The notes beneath the pieces were generated by a model. That model had not been told where the DNA came from and searched no databases. It saw nothing but the letters and a program-made list of their open reading frames with translations. From Scylla paramamosain (lineage: Eukaryota; Arthropoda; Malacostraca; Decapoda; Portunidae): a stretch of DNA of 64,000 nucleotides. Positions 34,041-50,766 of this stretch are shown here, in pieces. Each line of letters opens with the position of its first letter. Position 1 is the first letter of the stretch. A program made the position numbers and the translations under genes. The DNA lies in contig NC_087198.1 of the NCBI RefSeq assembly GCF_035594125.1, positions 1,733,279 to 1,797,278 of the forward strand, read 5' to 3'.

Positions 34041-37000
34041 TCTTTTAAGTGTTTGTGAGCGTGTTACGCAATAAAGCCCTAAATGCCAGGGCAATCACAT
34101 TACATGGGAATAAAACCAAATTTTACCAAGATCTTACCTTTAAGTGTTTTTGAGCTCCTTACGTACCAAAACGCTAAAACGCATGCAAAATACATTTTAT
34201 GGAGACACAGAACATTACAAAATACATGTATTTTGAGTGTTTTTGATCATGTTATGTATAAAAACGCTTAAATACATGTAAAGAACTTTTTTTTTGGGAA
34301 ACGAAAGAACATTACGAGAAACGTGTATTATGAGTGATTTTTAATTTCCTTCAGTACCAAAAAGCTAAAACCCACAAATAACACTCTTTAGAAAGATAAA
34401 TAAATAAAAAAATGGGATTTTTTTATTTTTTTCATTTTTTTTGGTTATTCATCTTTACAGAAACCGAGATGCTAAAATTCTGCCAAAATTCACGGAATTT
34501 ATGTGGAAAAAAGAATATTATCATAGAAGTTAATTATAGCTTTTTTTTCGGATTGTTGTCTACCAAACCCTAAAATGCATGCAAAGCCACCTATATAAGG
34601 AAGTTAAAGGACTTTACCAGAAACCTGTCTTTTCAGTGTTTTTCAGCATGTTAGTCTGTCAATATGTGAATCCAAAAGAAAATTACTGAAAACGTGTCTT
34701 TTCAGTGTTTTACGTAGAAAAATGCTAAAGCGGATAGAAACCATCCTATATGAAGAAATAGAATAACATTACCAAAAAGATATATTTTGAATGTTTTTGA
34801 GCTTGTTACCTACAAAAAATGCAAAAAATCGATGTAAAGCACTCTATATTAGGAAACAAAAGGACATTACGTGTATAATGAGTGTTTTATAGTTTTAAAA
34901 GAATCACAAGGCAATAAACGCAAAAACTCGTGTATATAGAGAAATTTTTTACATACCAAAATGAATAAATGCATGAATAACACTTTTAATCTATTAACAG
35001 AACTACCTTACCAAATTGAGTATTTTGAGTGTTTTTCACATTCTTAGTTACGAAAATGCCAAATTACATGCGAAACTACCATCATTTGGGAAAAAAAATG
35101 ACATTACCAGAAAAGTGTCTTTTGAGTGTTTTTCAGCGTGATATGCAACAAAGCAGAACCATCACATTAAATGGGAATAAAACCAACCTTTACGAAGAAT
35201 TTGCCTTTAAGTGTTTTTTATCCCCTTATATACCAAACCGCTAAAACGCATGCAAAACAAAGTTTATGGAGAAACAGAATAACATTACCAAAAACATGTA
35301 TTTTCAGTGTTTTTTGATCATGTTATCTATAAAAACGCTAAAACAGAAACAGAACAACTTTACTAAATGCGTGTATTTTGAGTGCTTTTCACATTCTTAG
35401 TTACCAAAATCCCAAATTGCCTGCGAAACCAGCTTTATGTGGGAAAAAAATGACATTACCAGAAAAGTGTCTTTTAAGTGTTTTTGAGCTTGATAGGCAA
35501 TAAAGCACTAAAAAGCATGGGAACAACTTTACATGGCAATAAAATAATTTTTTACCAAGAAATTGCCTTTAAGTGTTTTGCGCTAAAACGCATGCAAAAC
35601 ACACTTTATGGAGAAAGAGAATAGCATTACCAAAAACATATATTTTGAGTGTTTTTGATCATGTTACCAATAAAAACGCTTAAATACATGCAAAGAACCC
35701 TATTTTTAGGAAATTAAAGGACATTGCGAGAAACGTTTATTACGAGTGTTTTTAAGATCATTATTTATCAAAAAGCTAAAAGCCACAAATAACACTCTTT
35801 ATTGAGAAAAAATAAATAAATAAAAAAATACGATATTTTTTTCTTTCTTTTTCATCTTGACAGGTACCGAGATGCCAAAATTTGGGCAAAATTCAGGAAA
35901 TTATGTGAAATAAGAACATTATCAAAAAAGTTAAATTTAGCTTTTTTTTTCGTACTGTTATGTACCAAACCCTAAAGTGCATGCAAAGCCACCTATATGG
36001 GGAAATTAAACGTCTTTGCCAGAAAACTGTCTTATGAGTGTTTTTCAACTTGTTAGGCACCATAACGGTAAATAACATGCAAGTTACTCTATATGGGAAT
36101 CTAAAACAAAATTACTGAAAACGTGTCTTTTCGGTGTTTTACGTAGAAAAACGCTAAAACGGATGCAAACCAACCAATAGGAAGAAATAAAATAACATTA
36201 CCAAAAAGGTACATTTTGAGTGTTTTTGAGCTTGTTACCTACAAAAAACGCGAAAATGGATGCAAAGCACTCCCTATTGGGAAACAAAAGGACATTACGA
36301 GAAACTTGTATAATGAGTGTTTTATTATTTTTGAGCAAAAGAACTTGTGGTTCACAAGAACCACAAGGCAAAAAACGCAAAAACTCGTGTATATAAAGAA
36401 GTTTCTTGGATACCAAAATGCTTAAACTCTTGAATAACAATATTAATTAAGAAACAGAACAACCTTACCAAATGCGTGTATTTTGATTGTTTTTCACATT
36501 CATAGTTAGAAAAACCCGAAAGAGCACGCGAAACTATGTTGGAAAAAAATGACATTATTAGAAGTGTCTTTTGAGTGTTTTTGAGCATGTTAGACAATTA
36601 ATCACAAAAAAAAAAAAAAACAGGGGAAACATACTACATGGGAATAAAACCAACTTTTACCAAGAACTTGCCTTGAAGTGTTTTTGACCTCCTTACAAAC
36701 CAAAACGCTAAAACACATGCAAAAAACTACTTTATGGAGATGCAGAATAACATTACTAAAAACATGTGTTTTAAGTGTTTTTGATCATGTTACCTACAAA
36801 AACGCTTAAATACATGCAAAGAACCCTATGTTTGGAAAACGAAAGGACATTACGAGAAACGTGTATTAGGTCCGTTTTTAAGTTCCTTAAGTACCAAAAC
36901 GTTAAAACCCACAAATAACACTCTTTATAGAGAAAAAAATAAATAAATGAAAATAGCTTTTTTTTATATTGATTTTCACTTTTACCAAGATGCCAATATT

Positions 37001-40000
37001 CTGCCAAAATTCAGGGAATTTATCTGGAAAAAAAAACATTATTTAAAAAAGTTAATTATAGCTCTTTTTCGGATTGTTATGTACCAAACTCTAAAGTGCA
37101 TGCCACCTCCATAAGGAAGTTAAACGACTTTACCAGAAACCTGTCTTTTCAGTGTTTTTCAGCATGTTAGGCACCAAAACGATAAATAATATGGAAGTCA
37201 GTCAATATGTGAATCAAAAACAAAATTACTGAAGACGTGTCTTTTCAGTGTTTTACGTAGAAAAAACGCTAAAACGGATGCAAACCAACAAATATAAAGA
37301 AATAGAATACCATTACCAAAAGGTGTTTTTGAGCTTTTTACCTACAAAAAAACGCGCATATATTTGGAAAGCACTCTATATTGGGAAGCAAAAGGACATT
37401 TAGAGAAACGTGTGTAATGATTGTTTTATAGTTTCACAAGAACCACAAGACAAAAAACGGAAAAACTCGTGTATATAGAGAAGTTTCTTATATACCAAAA
37501 CGCTAAAACTCATGAATAACACTTTTAATGGAAAAACAGAACTACCTTACCAAATGTGTGTATTTTGAGTGTTTTTCACATTCTTAGTTACATAAATCCC
37601 AAATTACATGTGAAACTAGCCTTATGTGGGAAAAAAATGACATTATCTAAAATTGTCTTTTGAGTGTTTTTGAGTGTGATATGTAACAAAGCACTAAAAA
37701 GCAGAATAATCACATTAAATAGGAATAAAACCAACTTTTACGAAGAACTTGTTTTTAAGTGTTTTTAACTCCTTACATACCAAAACGCTAAAACGCATGC
37801 AAAACACCCTTTATGGAGAAACCGAATAACATTACCAAAACATGTATTTTGTGTTTTTGATCATGTTACCTATAAAAACGCTTAAATACATGCAAAGAAC
37901 CCTATGTGTGTTAAACGAAAGGACATTACGAAAATCGTGTATTATGATTATTTTTAAGTTCCATAAGTACCAAAAAACTAAAACCCAGAAAGAGAGAAAA
38001 AATAAATAACTAAAAAAAATAATTTTTTTTTATTCATCTACATAGGTATGAAGATGCCAAAATTCAGGCAAAATTCAGCGAAATTATGTAAAAAAAAAAC
38101 ATTATAAAAAAAATTTAACTTTTTTCCGGAATTATGTACCAAACCCAGAAGTGCATGCAAAGCCACCTATATGGGGAAGTTACACGACTTTACCAGAAAT
38201 CTGTCTTTTGAGTGTTTTCAGCAATTTCAACAATATTACTGAAAACGTGTCTTTTCAGTGATTTACGAAGAAAAACGCTAAAACGGAAACAAACCAACCA
38301 ATATGAAGAAATAGAATAACATTACCAAAAAGATATATTTTGAGAGTTTTTCAGCTTGTTACCTGCGAAAATGGATGGAAAGCACTCTATATTGGGAAAC
38401 AAAAGAACATTATGAGAAACTTGTATAATGAGTGTTTTATAATTTCACACGAACCACAAGGCAAAAAACGCAAAAACTCGTGTATATAGAGAAGTTTCTT
38501 ACATACCAAAATGCTGAAATGCATGAATAACACTTTTAATTGAAAGACAGGACTACCTTACCAAATGTGTGTATTTTGAGTGTATTTCACATTCTTAGTT
38601 ACGAAAATCCCAAATTACATGCGAAACTAGCTTTATGTGGGGAAAAAAAATGATATTACCAGAAAAGTGTGGTTTGAGTGTTTTTGAGCGTGATGTGCAA
38701 CAAAGCACTAAAAAGCAGAACAATCACATTACATGGGAATAAAACCAACTTTTACGAAGAACTTGCCTTTAAGTGTTTTTTGTAACTCCATACATACCAA
38801 AAAACTAAAACGCATGCAAAACAACCTTTATGGAGAGACATTAGCAAAAACATGTAATTTGACTGTTTTTGATCATGTTATTTATAAAAACGCTTAAATA
38901 CATGCAAAGAACCTTATGTTTGGGAAACGAAAGGACATTACGAGAAACGTCTATTATGAGTGTTTTTAAGTTCCTTAAGTACCAAAAAAGCTAAAACTCA
39001 CAACACTCTTTATAGAGAAAAAAATAAAATATTTTTTTTTTTATTCATCTTCATTAGATAGTAAGATGCCAAAATCCTGGCAATATTCTTTGGGAATCGA
39101 AAACAAAATGACTGAAAATGTGTCTTTTCGTTGTTTTACGTAGAAAAACGCTAAAACGGATGCAAACCAACCAATATGAAGAAATAGAATAACACCCTTT
39201 ATGGAAAAACAAAATAACATTACCAAAAGCATGAATTTTAAGCATGAATATGTATTCTGAATGTTTTTGATCATGTTACCTATAAAAACGCTTAAATACA
39301 TGTAAAGAACCCATGTTTGTATAAGAAAAGGACATTACGAAAATCATGTATTATGAGTGTTTTTAAGTTCCTTAATTACCAAAAAGCTAAAACTCACAAA
39401 TAATACTTTATAGAGAAAAAAAAATTGTTATTCATCTTCATAGGTACCGAGATACCAAATTCTGGAAAAATGCAGGGAAATTTTGTGAAAAAAAATCATT
39501 ATGAAAAAAATAATCTTAGCTTTTTTCCGGAGTTATGTTCCAAACCCTGAAGTGCATGCAAAGCCACCTATATGGAGAAATTACTCGAATTTACCAGAAA
39601 CCTGTCTTTTGAGTGTTTTTTTTTTTCAGCAATTTCAACAATATTACTGAAAACGTGTCTTTTCAGTGATTTATGTAGAAAAACGCTAAAACGGATGCAA
39701 ACCAACCAATATGAAGAAATAGAATAACATTACCAAAAAGATATATTTTTATGTGTTTTTGAGCTTGTTACCAACAAAAAATTTCGAAAATGGATGAAAC
39801 GCACTCTATATTAGGAAAGAAAAAGGCATTACAAGAAATGTGTATAATGAGTGTTTTATAGTTTCACAAGAACCACAAGGCAAAAAACTCAAAAACTCGT
39901 GTACATAAAGAAGTTTCTTACATACCAAAATGCTGAAACTCATGAATAACACTTTTAATTGAGAAACAGAACTACCTTAGCAAATGTGTGTATTAGAGAA

Positions 40001-43000
40001 GTTTCTTACATACCAAAATACTGAAGCTCATGAATAACACTTTTAATTAAAAAACAGAACAACCTTACTAAATGCCTGTATTTTGAGTGTTTTTCACATT
40101 TTTAGTTACCAAAACCCCAAATTCCATGCGGGAAAAAAATAATATTACCAGAAAATGTCTTTCGAGTGTTTTTGAGAGGGTTAGGCAATAAACCACTAAA
40201 AAGCAGGGCAATCACATTACATGGGAATAAAACCAACTTTTACCAAGAACTTGATTTTAGATGTTTTTCAGATCATTACATACCAAAACGCTAAAATGCA
40301 TGCAAAACACCTTTTATGGACAAAAAGAATAACATTACCAAAAAACATGTATTTAAATACATGCAAAGAACCTTATGTTTGGGAAACGAAGGGACATTAC
40401 GAGAAATATGTATTATGAGTGTTTTTAAGTTCCTTAAGTATTAAAAAGCTAAAACCCATAAATAACTCTCTTTATTTAGAAAAACTAAATAAATAAAAAA
40501 TATGAAAATAGGATTTATTTATTTTTTTGTTAATCATCTTCATAGATACCGAAATGCCAAAATTCTGGGGAAATTCCGGGCTATTAAATGATAAAAGAAA
40601 ATTATCAAAAAAGTTAATTTTAGTTTTTTTTTCTCGGACTGGTATATACCAAACCCTAAAGTGCATGCAAAGCCTCCTATATGAGGAAATTAAACGACCT
40701 TAAAAGAAATCTGTCTTTTGAGTGTTTTTCAGAATGTTAGGCACCAAAAAGATAAATAAATAAGGAACTCACCCTATATGAGAATCAAAAACAAAATTGC
40801 TGAAAACGTGTCTTTTCAGTGTTTTACGTAGAAAAACGCAAAAATGGATGCAAACCAACCAATATCAAGAAATAGAAAAAACACTACCAAAAAGGTATAT
40901 TTTGAGTGTTTTTGAGCTTGTTACCTACAAAAAAATGCTAAACTTGATACAAAGCACTCTATATTGGAAAACAGAGGGACATTGCGAGAAAAGTTTATAA
41001 TGAGTGTATTATAGTTCAAAAGAACAACAAGGCAAAAAACGCAAAAACACGTGTATATGGAAAAGTTTCCTAGATACCAAAATGATGAAACTCATGAAAA
41101 ACACTCTTAATTGAGAAACAGAACAACCTTACCAAATTCGTGTGTTTTGAGTGTTTTTCATATTCTTAGTTACTAAAAACGCAAATTTCATGCGAAACCA
41201 GATTTATATGGGAAATCATGACATTTTTAGAAAAATGTCCTTTGAATGCTTTTGAGCGTGATAGGCAATAAAGCACTAAAAAGCAGGGCAATCACTTTTC
41301 ATTCGAATAAAACCAATTTTTACCAAGAACTTGTCTTTAAATGTTTTTGAGCTCCTTATATACAAAACCGCTAAAACGCATGCAAAACAAACTTTATGGA
41401 GAAACAGAATAACACTACCAAAAACGTGTAATTTTTAGTGTTTTTTATCATGTTATCTCTAAAAAACGCTTAAATACATGCAAAGAACATTATGTTTGGG
41501 AAACAAAAGGACATTACGAAAAACGTGGATTATGAGTGTTTTTTTTAAGTTCCCTAAGTACCAAAAAGCTAAAACCCACAAATAACACTCTATATTTAGA
41601 AAAAAAAATAGGAATTTTTTATTTTCATCTTCATAGGTACCGAGATGCCAAAATTCTGGGAAAATTCAGGAAAATTTTATGAACCAAAGAATATTATCAA
41701 AAAAGTTAATTTTAGCTTTTTTTTTTCGGAATGTTATGTACCAAACCCTAAATTGCATGCAAAGCCTCCTATATGAGGAAATTAAACGACCTTACCAGAA
41801 ATCTGTCTTTTGAGTGTTTTTCAGCATGTTAGGCACCAAAACGATAAATAATAAGGAACTCACTCTATATGGGAATCCAAAACAAAATTACTGAAAATGT
41901 ATCTTCTCAGTGTTTTACGTAGAAAAACGCAAAAACTCGTGTATATAAAGAAGTTTCTTAGATACAAAAATGCTAAAACTCATGAATAACAAACTTAATT
42001 GAGAAACAGAACAACCTTAGCAAATGCATGTATTTTGAGTGTTTTTCATATTCCTAGTTAGCAATTCCCTAAATAGCATGCGAACCTAGCTTGATGAGGG
42101 AAAAAAATGACATTACCAGAAGAGTGTTTTAATTGTTTTTTTCAGCATGTTAGGCAATGAAATACTAAATAGCAGGGCAATCACATTACATAGGAATAAA
42201 ACCAATTTTTACCAAGAACTTGCCAATATGTGTTTTTGAGCTCCTCACATACCAAACCGCTAAAACGCATGGAAAACAAACTTTATGGAGAAACAGAATA
42301 ACATTACCAAAAAGATGTATTTTGAGTGTTTTTGATAATGTTATCTATAAAAACGCTTAAATACATACAAAGAACATTATGTTTGGGAAACGTTAAGACA
42401 TTACGAGAAACGTGTATTATGAGTGTTTTTAAGTTCATTAACTAATAAAAATCTAAAACCCACATGTAACACTCGTTATTTAGAAAAAAAATAAAAAATA
42501 AAAAAAATAAATAAAAAGACTTTTTTTGTTATTAACCTTCATAGGTACCGAGATGCCAAAATTCTGGGAAAAATTAGGGCAATTATATGATAAGAGAATA
42601 TTATCAAAAAGTTGATATTAGCTTTTTTTCGGACTGTTATGTACCAAACAGTAAAGTACATGCAAAGCCTCCTATATGAGGAAATTAAACGACCTTACTA
42701 GAAATCTGTGTTTTGAGTGTTTTCAGCATGTTAGGCACCAAAACGATCAATAATAAGGAACTCACTCTATATAGCAAACCAAAACAAAATTACTGAAAAC
42801 GTGTCTTCTCAGTGTTTTACGCAGAAAGACGCTAAAAAGAATGCAAACCAACCAACATCAAAAAGTAGAAAAACATTACCAAAAAGATATATTTTGAGTG
42901 TTTTTGAGCTTGTTACCTATAAAAAAACGCGAAAATTGATAAAAAAAAAAGCACTTTATATTGGGAAACAAAAGGACATTGCGAGAAAAGTGTATAATTA

Positions 43001-44144
43001 ATGTTTTATAGTTCAAAAGAACCAAAAGGCAAAAAACGCAAAAACTCGTGTATATGGAGAAGTTTCCTAGATACCAAAATGCTGAAACTCATGAATAACA
43101 CTCTTAATTGAGAAACAGAACAACTTTACTAAATGCGTGTATTTTGAGTGCTTTTCACATTCTTAGTTACCAAAATCCCAAATTGCATGCGAAACCAGCT
43201 TTATATGGGAAAAAATTTACATTACGAGAAAAGTGCCTATTGAGTGTTTTTGAGCGTGATAGGGAATAGAGCACTAAAGAGCAGGGGAATCACTTTACAT
43301 GGCAATAAAATAACTTGCCTTTAAGTGTTTTCAGCTCCTTATATACCAAAACGCTAAAACGCATGGAAAACACACTTTATGGAGAAAGAGAATAACATTA
43401 ACAAAAACATACATTTTGCATGTTTTTGGCAAAATTTGAGCAAAATTGAGGAAACTATGAGTCAATTATCAAAAAAGTTAATTTTAGCTTTTTTTTTCGT
43501 ATTGTTATGTACCAAACCCTAAAGTGCATGCAAAGCCACCTATATGAGGAAATTAAACGTCTTTGCCAGAAAACTGTCTTATGAGTGTTTTTCAGATTGT
43601 TAGGCACCATAACGGTAAATAACATGCGTCACTCTATATGGGAATCTAAAACAAAATTACTGAAAACGTGTCTTTTTGGTGTTTTACGTAGAAAAACGCT
43701 TAAACGGATGCAAACCAACCAATAAGAAGAAATAAAATTACATTACCAAAAAGGTACATTTTGAGTATTTTTGAGCTTGTTACCTACAAAAAACGCGAAA
43801 ATGGATGCAAAGCACTCCCTATTGGGAAACAAAAGGACATTACGAGAAACGTGTATAATGAGTGTCTTATTATTTTTGAGCAAAAGAACTTGTGGTTCAC
43901 AAGAACTACAAGGAGAAAAACGCAAAAAAATCGTGTATATAAAGAAGTTTCTTAGATACCAATATGCAGAAATTCATGAATAACAATATTAATTGAGAAA
44001 CAGAACAACCTTACGAAATGCGTGTATTTTGAGTGTTTTTCACATTCTTAGTTAGCAAAACCCCAAATAGAACGCGAATCTATGTTGGAAAAAAAAAATG
44101 ACATTACCAAAAGTGTCTTTTGAGTGTTTTTGATCGTTTTAGGC

Positions 44145-44246
<102 letters not shown>

Positions 44247-47200
44247 GGGCAATAACATTACATGGGAATAAAACCAACTTTTACCAAGAACTTGCCTTGA
44301 AGTGTTTTTTACCTCCTTACAAACCAAAACGCATGCAAAAAACTCCTTAATGGAGAAGCAGAATAACATTACTAAAAACATGTGTTTTAAGTCCTTTTGA
44401 TCATGTTATCTATAAAAACGCTTAAATACATGCATAGAACCCTATGTTTAGGAAACGAAAGGAAATCGCGAGAAACGTGTATTAGGACCGTTTTTAAGTT
44501 CCTTAAGTAACAAAACGTTAAAACCTATAAATAACACTCTTTATAGAGAAAAAAAAATAAAAAAATAGCTTTTTTTATTTTGATTTTCATAGGTACCAAG
44601 ATACCAAAATTCTGCCAAAATTCAAGGAATTTATGTGGAAAAAAGAACATTATCAAAAAAGTTAATTATAGCTCTTTTTCGGATTTTTATGTTCCAAACT
44701 CTAAAGTGCATGCCACCTATATAAGGAAGTTAAACGAGTGTACCAGAAACCTGTCTTTTCAGAGTTTTCCAGCATGTTAGGCACCAAAACGATGAATAAT
44801 ATGGAAGTCAGTCAATATGTAAATCCAAAACAAAATTACTGAAAACGTGTCTTTTTAGTGTTTTACATAGAAAAACGCTAAAACGGATGCAAACCAACAA
44901 ATATGAAGAAATAGAATAACATTACCAAAAAGTGTTTTTTAGCTTTTTACCTACAAAAAACGCGCAAATGGATGGAAAGCACTCTATATTGGGAAGCAAA
45001 AGGACATTACGAGAAACTTGTATAATGAGTGTTTTATAGTTTCACAAGAACCACAATGCAAAAAACGCAAAAACTCGTGTATATAGAGAAGTTTCTTACA
45101 TACCAAAACGCTAAAACTCATGAATAACACTTTTAATTGAAAAACAGAACTACCTTACCAAATGTATGTATTTTGAGTATTTTTCACATTCTTAGTTACG
45201 AAAATCCCAAATTACATGCAAAACTACCTTTATGGGGGAAAAAAATGACATTACCAGAAAAGTATCTTTTGAGTGTTTTTGAGCGTTATATGGAACAAAA
45301 CACTAAAAAGCAGAACAATCACACTACATTGGAATAAAACCAAATTTTACGAAGAACTTGCCTTTAAGTGTTTTTTAACTCCTTACATACCAAAACGCTA
45401 AACGCATGCAAAACAACCTTTATAAAGAAACAGAATAACATTACCAAAAACATGTATTTTGATTGTTTTTGATCATGTTACCTATAAAATCGCTTAAATA
45501 CATGCAAAGCACCGTATGTTTGTGAAACGAAAGGACATTACGAAAATCGTGTATTATGAGTATTTTTAAGTTCCTTAAGTGCCAAAAATCTAAAACCCAC
45601 AAATAACACTCTTTATAGAGAAAAAAATAATAAAAAAAATAGATTTTTTTTTGTTATTCATCTTCATAGGTAACGAGATGCCGAAATTCTGAGAAAATTC
45701 AGGGAAATTATGTGAAAAAAAACATAAAAAAAATAATTTTAGCTTTTTCCGGAGTTATGTACGAAACCCGGAAGTGCATGGAAAGCCACCTATATGGGGG
45801 AATTACACGACTTTACCAGAAACGTGTCTTTGGGTGTTTTCAGCAATTTCAACAATATTACTGAAAACGTGTCTTTTCAGTTTTAGCGTAGAACGCTAAA
45901 ACGGATGCAAACCAACCAATATGAAAAAATAGAATAACATTACAAAAAAGTTGAGTGTTTTTGAGCTTGTTACCTACAAAAAACGCAAAAATGAATGCAA
46001 AGCAGTCTATATTGGGAAACAAAAGGATATTACAAGAAAATTGTATAATGAATGTATTAATAGTTTTCAAGAACCATAAGGCAAAAAACGCAAAACTCGT
46101 ATATATGGAAAAGTTTCTTAGATACGAAAATGCTGAAACTCATGATTAACACTCTTAATTTAGAAACAGAACAATTTTAGGAAATGAGTGTATTTTGAGT
46201 TTTTTTTCACATTCTTAGTGGTCCAACCCCAAATTACATGCGAAACTGTGGAAAAAAAATGAAATTACTAGAAAAGTGTCTTTTTAGTGCTTTTCAGCGT
46301 GTTAGGCAATAAAGCATTAAAAAGCAGGGCAATCACATTACATGGGAATATAATTAACTTTTACCAAGAACTTGCCTTTAAGTTTTTTTGAGCTCCTTAC
46401 ATACTAAAACGCTAAAACTCATGCAAAACACCCTGTATGGAAAAACAGAATAACATCAAAAACATGTATTTTGAGTGTTTTTTGAGCTTGTTACCAATAA
46501 AAACGCTTAAATACATGCAAAGAACCCTATGTTTGGGAATAAAAGGACATTACGAGGAATGTGTATTATGAGAAAGTACGAAAAGCTAAAACCCACAAAT
46601 AACACTCAGTATACAGAAAAAAATAAATTAAAAAATAACATTTTTTTTTATTGATCTTCATAGGCAACGAGATGCCAAAATTCTGGCAAAATTCAGGAAA
46701 ATTACGTGAAAAAAGAATATTATGAAAGAGGTTAATTTTAGCTTTTTTTCGGACTGTTATGTACCAAACCCTAAAGTGTATGCAAAGCCACCTATATAGG
46801 GAAATTAAACGACTTTACAAGAAACCTGTCTTTTGAGTGTTTTTTGAGCATGTTAGGCATCAAAACGATAAATAACATGGAAGTCACTCTATATGGGAAT
46901 CCAAAAATTACTGAAAACGTGTCTTTTCTGTGTTTACGTAGAAAAACGCTAAACACGGATTGAAAGCAACCAATATGAAGAAATAGAATAACATTACCAA
47001 AAAGGTATATTTTGAGTGTTTTTGATCATGTTACCTATAAAAACCTATAAAGAACCTTTAGGAAACAAAAGGACATTACGAGAAACGAATATTATGAGTG
47101 TTTTTACGTTCCTTAAGTACCAAAAAGCTTAAACCCACAAATAACACTCTTTATAGAGAAAAAAATAAATAAATGAAAAAATAGCATTTTTTTTTTTGTT

Positions 47201-50200
47201 ATTGATCTTCATAGGTATCGAGATGCCAAAATTCTGGCAAAATTCAGGCAAATTATGTGAAAAAAAAATATCATAAAAGTTAATTTTAGCTTTTTTTCAG
47301 ACCGTTATGTACCAAACCCTAAAGTGCATGTAAAGCCACCTATATGGGGAAATTTACTTTACCTGAAACCTGTGTTTTGCCTGTTTTTCAGTATGTTAGG
47401 CACCAAAACAATAAATAAAATGGAAATCACTCTGTATGGGAATCCAAAACAAAATTACTGAAAACGTGTCTTTTCAGTGTTTTACGTAGAAAAACAGTAA
47501 AAAGAAAGCAAATCAACCAATATCTTGAAATAAAATAATATTACCAAAAAGGTATTTTTTGTGTTTTGAGCGAAAATGGATGCAAATCTCTCTATATTGG
47601 GAAACAAAAGGACATTACGAGAAACCTTTATAATGCTTTTTACTTACAAAAAACGCGGAAATGGATGTAAAAGCACTCTATATTGGGAAGCAAAAGGACA
47701 TTTAGAGAAAAGTGTGTAATGATTGTTTTATAGTTTCACAAGAACCAGAAGACAAAAAACGCAAAAACTCGTGTATATTGAGAAGTTTCTTACATACCAA
47801 AATGCAAAAACTCATGAATAACACTTTTAATTGAGAAACAGAAGTACCTTACCAAATGTATGTATTTTGAGTGTTTTTCACATTCTTACTTACGAAAATC
47901 CCAAATTACATGCGAAACTAACTTTATGTGGGAAAAAAATGACATTATCAAAAAAGTGTCTTTTGAGTGTTTTTGAGCGTGATATGCAAAAAAGCACTAA
48001 AAAGCAGAATAATCACATTATATAGGAATAAAACTAACTTTTACGAAGAACTTGCCTTTAAATATTTTTAACTCCTTACATACCAAAACGCTAAAACGCA
48101 TGCAAAACACCCTTTATGGAGAAACAGAATAATATTACCAAAAACATGTATTTTGAGTGTTTTTGATCATGTTACCTATAAAAACGCTTAAATACATGCA
48201 AAAAACCCTATGTCTGTGAAATGAAAAGATATATAAAAAAAAAAAAAGCTTTTTCCGGAATTATGTACCAAACCCAGAAGTGCATGCAAAGCCACCTATA
48301 TGGGGAAATTACACGACTTTACCAGAAATCTGTCTTTTGAGTGGTTTTCAGCAATTTCAACAATATTACTAAAAACGTGTCTTTTCAGTGATTTACGAAG
48401 AAAAACGCTAAGACGCATGCAAACCAACCAATATGAAGAAATAGAATAACTTTACCGAAAAGATATATTTTGAGTGTTTTTCAACTTGTCACCTAGAAAA
48501 AATGCGAAAATGGATGGAAAGTACTCAATATTGGGAAACAAAAGAACATTACGAGAAACGTGTACAATGAGTGTTTTATAGTTTCATACGAACCACAAGG
48601 CAAAAAACGCAAAAAACTAGATATTACCAAAAAAGTGTCTTTTGAGTGTTTTTTGAGGTGATATGCAACAAAGCACTAAAAAGCAGAACAATCATATTAC
48701 ATGGGAATAAAACCAACTTTTACGAAGAACTTGCCTGTAAGGGTTTTTTTTTAACTCCTTACATACCAAAACGCTAAAACATGCAAAAACACCCTTTTAT
48801 AGAGAAACAGAGTAACATTACCAAAAACATGTATTTTGAGTGTTTTTGATCATGTTATTTATAAAAACGCTTAAATACATGCAAAGAACCTTATGTTTGG
48901 GAATCGAAAGGACATTACGAGAAACGTGTATAATGAGTGTTTTTAAGTTTCATAAGTACTAAAAAACCTAAAACCCACAAATAAAGCTCTTTATAGAGAA
49001 AAAAATAAATAAAATATTTTTTTTTTTGTTATTCATCTTCATAGGTACTATAATGCAAAATTCTGGTAATATTCTTTGTTAATCGAAAACAAAATTACTG
49101 AAAACGTGTTTTTTCATTGTTTTACGTAGAAAAACGTTAAAACGGATGCAAACCAACCAATATGAAGAAATAGAATAACATTACCAAAAAAGGTATATTT
49201 TGAGTGTTTTTGAGCTTGTTACCTAGAAAAAACGCGGAAATGAATGCAAAGCACTCCCTATTGGGAAAGAAAAGAACATTACGAGAAACGTCTATAATGA
49301 GTGTCTTTTTATATTCGGGCAAAAGAACTTGTGGTTCACAAGAACCACAAGGCAAAAAGCGCATAAAGTCGTGTATATAAAGAAGTTTCTTAGACACCAA
49401 AATGCTGAAACTTATGAATAACAATCTTAATTCAGAACCAGAACAACATTACCAAATGCGTGTATTTTGAGTGTTTTTTTTCACATTCTTAGATAAACGT
49501 CAAATAGCATGCGAAACCAGCTTTATGAGGGAAAAAAATGACATTACCAGAAGTGTCTTTTGACTGTTTTTGAGCGTGTTAGGCAATAAAGCACTAAAAA
49601 GCAGGGCAATCATATTACATTGGAATAAAACCAACTTTTACAAAGAACTTGCCTTGAAGTGTTTTTCAGCTCCTTACATACCAAATCGCTAAAACGCATG
49701 CACAACACTCCTTTATGGAGAAGCAGAATAACATTACAAAAAACAAGTGTTTTTGAGTGTTTTTTATCATGTTACCTATAAAAACGTTTAAATACATGCA
49801 AAGATCCCTATATTTGGGAAACGAAAGGACATTACGAGAAATGTGTATTATGAATGTCTTTAAGTTGCTTAAGTACCAAAACGTTAAAACCTACAAATAA
49901 CACTTTTTATAGAGAAAAAAATTAAATAAATAAAAAAAATAGCATTTTTATTTTTTTGTTATTCATCTTAATAGGTACCAAGATGCCAAAATTCTGCCAA
50001 AATTCAGGGAAATTATGTCGAAAAAAGAACATTATCGAAAAAGTTAATTTTACCTTTTTTTTTGGAGTTATGTACCAAACCATAAAGTGTATGCAAAGCC
50101 TCCTATTTGGGAAAATTTAACGTCTTTACAAGAAACCTGTCTTTTGAGTGTTTTTACGCATGTTAGGCACCAAAACGATAGATAATATTAAAGTCACTCT

Positions 50201-50766
50201 ATATGGAAATGCAAAACAAAATTATTGAAAACGTGTCTTTTAAAAGATTTACGTAGAAAAACGCTAAAACGGATGCAAACCAACCAATATGAAAAAAAAA
50301 ATAATAATATTACCAGAAAAGTATATTTTGTGTGTGTTTGAGCTTGTTACATAAAAAAAAACGCAAAAATGGATGCAAAGCACTGTATATTAGGAAAAAA
50401 AAGGACATAACGAGAAACGTGTATAATGAGTGTTTTATAGTTTCACCAGAATCACAAGGCAAACAACGCAAAAATTCATCTGTGTAGAGAAGTTTCAAAG
50501 ATACCAAAATGCTGAAACACTCTTAATCAAGAAACAGAACAACCTTACTAAATGCGTGTATTTTGAGTGTTTTTTTTACATTCTTTGTTAGCAAAACCCC
50601 AAATTCCATGCGAAACTAACTTTATGTGGGAAAAAAATGACATTACCAGAAAAGTGTCTGAGTGTTTTTGAGCGTGTTAGGCAATAAAGCACTAAAAAGC
50701 AGGGCAATCACATTACATGGGAATAAAACCAACTTTTACGAAGAACTTGCCTTTTAGTGTTTTTGA